15,906 nt of DNA from DASYUM01 sp036001225 (GTDB taxonomy: Bacteria > Methylomirabilota > Methylomirabilia > Rokubacteriales > DASRDR01). Location of the stretch: contig DASYUM010000256.1 of NCBI GenBank assembly GCA_036001225.1, forward strand, positions 1-15,906. The letters run 5' to 3'. The position numbers and the translations under genes were made by a program. The notes beneath the pieces were generated by a model. It had not been told where the DNA came from and did not search any database. It saw only the letters and a list, made by a program, of their open reading frames with translations. This document shows positions 13,962 through 15,906 of the stretch, piece after piece (within the stretch, counting starts at the first letter, position 1; each line of letters opens with the position of its first letter).

Positions 13962-15697
13962 GTCGCGACCCCGAGAAACGCCTCGACTACCGCCGGATCC
14001 CGCTGTACCGCCGCCGGGGCGCCCTCGGCGATCTTCCGCCCGTGGTTCAGGACGGTGACGCGGTCGGAGATCCCCATGACCAGCCCCATGTGGTGGCCCA
14101 CCAGGAGGACGGCCGTCCCGGCCGCGCGGATCTTCCGGATGAGCTCGGCCAGTGCCCGGATCTCGGCCTGGGCGAGCCCCGCCGCCGGCTCGTCGAGGAG
14201 GAGGACGGCCGGTCGGCGGGCCAGGGCCCGCGCGATCTCGACCAGCCGCTTGTGGCCAAAGGGGAGGTTCCGGGCCGGCTCTTCCGGATCCCCCGGATAC
14301 CCGACGAAGGCGAGGAGGCCGAGCGCCTCGGCCGCGAGGGCCCGCTCGCGGGCCCGCACCCCGCTCGTGCCGAGGAGCGCGGACCCGAGCGCGCCGAGGC
14401 GCGCCCCGGTCAGCCCGACCTCCACGTTCTCCCGGACGGTCATCGCCTCGAAGAGCTGGGTCGTCTGGAACGTCCGCCCGATCCCGGCCCGCGCGATCCG
14501 GTGGGGTGTCAGGCCCTGGAGCGCGCGGGCGCCGAAGCGGATCGTGCCCACGCTCGGCCGGTAGAAGCCGCTCAGCAGGTTCAGGAGCGTCGTCTTCCCC
14601 GCTCCGTTCGGACCGACGAGGCCGTGCACCGCACCCGGCACGAGCGTGAGGTCGGCGCCGCCGAGGGCCACGATCCCGCCGAAGCGCATCTCGAGCCCGC
14701 GGGCCTCGAGCGACGGGGCGTCGCCGGCCGTGGCGGTGGTGGCGCGCCACGGCTGGCCGGGCTCCCCCCGGCCGCCCGCGCGCGGGCGCGGGCGGCGGGT
14801 GAACGCGCCGACCACGCCCTCGGGGAGGAAGTACACGCTGCCGAGGAGCAGGCCGCCGTAGAGGATGAGCCGATACTCGGCGAACCGGTGGAGGGCTTCG
14901 GGCAGCACGATGAGGACGACGGCGCCGACCACCGGGCCCATCACCCGCCCGAGCCCGCCGAAGAGGACGACGAGGAGGAAGAGGATCGAGGTCTGGAGGG
15001 TGAAGCTGTCCGGGCTCACGAACCCCGTCAGGTACGCGTAGAGACAGCCGGCGACCCCGGCGAAGCCGGCGGAGAGCGTGAAGGCCACGGTCCGGACGAA
15101 GTAGGGGTTCAGGCCGACCGACTCCGCCGCGACCTCGCTCTCGCGTACCGCCACCAGCGCCCGCCCCCACGGCGACCGCTGGAGGTTCCGGGCGAGGAGC
15201 AGGCTCGCCAGCACCGCCAGCCCGACGACGTAGTAATAGAAGGGCAGGGTGAGGACCAGCGTTCCCAGCCGCGGGCGCGGGATGTCGGCGATGCCGCCGA
15301 AGCCGCGCGTCAGGGCGTCCCACTCGATGAGCCCGTGCTCGACGATGATCCCGAAGGCGATCGTCACCATCGCCAGGTAGGGCCCGCTCACGCGGAGCGA
15401 CGCCAGGGCCAGGACGGCGCCCACCGCGGCGCCCACGAGCGCCGCCGCCGGGAGCGCGAGCCAGAAGCCGAGCCCGAGCCGGGTGGCCAAGATGGCGCCG
15501 GTATAGGCGCCGAGGGCGTAGAGGCCGGCGTGACCGAGGGAGACCTGGCCGGAGAGCCCGGCCAGGATGTTCAGGCCGGTCGCGACCACGATCGTGATCC
15601 CGATGAGCATGGCCACGAAGAGGTAATAGGTGTTGGCGGTGAGGAGCGGCAGTGCGGCCACGACCGCCGCGGCCGCGACGAGGCCGAGGGCCCGCAT
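13958..15697 (-). CDS. LivM-LivG fusion: branched-chain amino acid permease and ATPase in one protein
   Basis: The 579-residue product joins two normally separate subunits. Residues 1-300 are a LivM-type permease of roughly eight to ten TM helices with GLNILAGLSGQVSLGHAGLY at 41-60 and SLRVSGPYLAMVTIAFG at 100-116. A basic, Gly/Pro-rich linker (about 301-328) leads to a LivG-type ATPase: Walker A GPNGAGKT at 362-369, Q-loop Gln411 in GRTFQTTQLF, Walker B VLLLDEPAAGL at 498-508 and switch His535. The ABC signature is LPFGHKR (478-484), less canonical than the LSYG/LPYGxQR usual in LivG. Such fusions occur in several lineages and fix the permease:ATPase ratio. Its ATG overlaps the livH stop (TGATG) and its stop overlaps the livF start, so the operon is tightly coupled. 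Confidence 0.92.
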   Translation of the reverse strand: MRALGLVAAAAVVAALPLLTANTYYLFVAMLIGITIVVATGLNILAGLSGQVSLGHAGLYALGAYTGAILATRLGLGFWLALPAAALVGAAVGAVLALASLRVSGPYLAMVTIAFGIIVEHGLIEWDALTRGFGGIADIPRPRLGTLVLTLPFYYYVVGLAVLASLLLARNLQRSPWGRALVAVRESEVAAESVGLNPYFVRTVAFTLSAGFAGVAGCLYAYLTGFVSPDSFTLQTSILFLLVVLFGGLGRVMGPVVGAVVLIVLPEALHRFAEYRLILYGGLLLGSVYFLPEGVVGAFTRRPRPRAGGRGEPGQPWRATTATAGDAPSLEARGLEMRFGGIVALGGADLTLVPGAVHGLVGPNGAGKTTLLNLLSGFYRPSVGTIRFGARALQGLTPHRIARAGIGRTFQTTQLFEAMTVRENVEVGLTGARLGALGSALLGTSGVRARERALAAEALGLLAFVGYPGDPEEPARNLPFGHKRLVEIARALARRPAVLLLDEPAAGLAQAEIRALAELIRKIRAAGTAVLLVGHHMGLVMGISDRVTVLNHGRKIAEGAPAAVQRDPAVVEAFLGVAT

Positions 15698-15906
15698 CAG
15701 ACCCGTCTCAGCGCGGGGAGGCCGAAGAGGCCCGACGGCCGCGCCAGCAGCACCACGATCACGAGCCCGAACCCGAGGATCTCGCGCACGCCGGTCCCGA
15801 GGTAGCCGGCCACGATGGCCTCGACGATTCCGTAGAGCAGCCCGGCGACCAGGATCCCGCCCGCGCTCTCCATCCCGCCGATGATGGCCACCGCGAAGGC
15901 CTTGAG
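15697..15906 (-). CDS. livH: Branched-chain amino acid ABC permease LivH, C-terminal part
   Basis: The frame enters from the right edge and shows the last 69 residues. KAFAVAIIGGMESAGGILVA is the conserved block before the final helices of LivH (usually KAFAVAILGG followed by a GxxxG stretch), and LGFGLVIVVLLARPSGLFG is its typical end. It should form the second half of the liv channel with the fused LivM domain. The TGA overlaps the start of the fusion gene by one base. The 5' part, and probably a LivJ-type binding protein gene, lie outside the window. Confidence 0.88.
   Translation of the reverse strand, partial: LKAFAVAIIGGMESAGGILVAGLLYGIVEAIVAGYLGTGVREILGFGLVIVVLLARPSGLFGLPALRRV

Noticed and set aside
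13962..15323. A long minus-strand N-terminal extension of livF
   Set aside because: It overlaps the livM-livG fusion in another frame and has Arg/Gly-rich shadow composition. LivF begins at the GTGA overlap.
1..15906. CRISPR arrays, insertion sequences, tRNA or rRNA genes
   Set aside because: I saw no regularly spaced repeats, no transposase-like protein and no recognisable RNA gene sequence by reading. A tRNA or covariance-model scan would be needed to exclude small RNAs.

Overview
The window is a very GC-rich bacterial segment with short gaps between genes. Its gene content is typical of an uncultivated soil bacterium: branched-chain amino acid ABC transport, thiamine-pyrophosphate (TPP) enzymes, and decayed copies of a zinc-ribbon/cyclase/AAA/TPR regulator family. 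This would fit a lineage such as Candidatus Rokubacteria or a related group. That placement is inference: there is no rRNA or other phylogenetic marker here.

Layout. (1) 1-727: the start of an indolepyruvate:ferredoxin oxidoreductase-type gene on the minus strand, divergent from a receiver-domain protein that looks like the surviving end of a hybrid histidine kinase. (2) 841-1802: a scrap of a cyclase-family N-terminus, then a FabL-like short-chain dehydrogenase whose catalytic tyrosine position holds Phe. (3) 1863-3584: a TPP-dependent acetolactate-synthase-like enzyme on the minus strand, convergent with the dehydrogenase across a hairpin. (4) 3725-4753: a cyclase/AAA/TPR regulator lacking its 5' part and its middle. 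(5) 4824-5438: a complete HigB-HigA toxin-antitoxin operon of lower GC, with a palindromic operator inside its promoter. (6) 5593-5646: a second cyclase N-terminal scrap. (7) 5717-10880: an operon with promoter, DppC-type permease, Tat-exported substrate-binding protein, DppB-type permease and a secreted TPR protein; its ATPases are not in the window. (8) 11013-12943: a two-gene membrane unit on the minus strand, a small one-TM protein followed by an HTTM/gamma-carboxylase-like protein with extra TM helices and a C-terminal TPR. (9) 13212-15906: the end of a liv operon on the minus strand, with livH (partial), a livM-livG fusion and livF, all overlapping.

How they work together. The two transport systems are separate units. 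The 5753-10880 operon probably takes up a peptide-like or other small solute and needs ATPases encoded elsewhere. The liv genes encode both permeases and both ATPases of a high-affinity importer; its binding protein lies outside the window. The TPP enzyme and the oxidoreductase could act on 2-oxo acids from amino-acid breakdown, but nothing here proves a shared pathway.

The most interesting parts are the split HTTM/gamma-carboxylase-like pair, three relics of one regulator family scattered over under 5 kb, the dehydrogenase with a substituted active site, and two promoters placed so that their transcripts probably begin at a GTG start codon (leaderless). I see no CRISPR array, insertion sequence, tRNA or rRNA gene.
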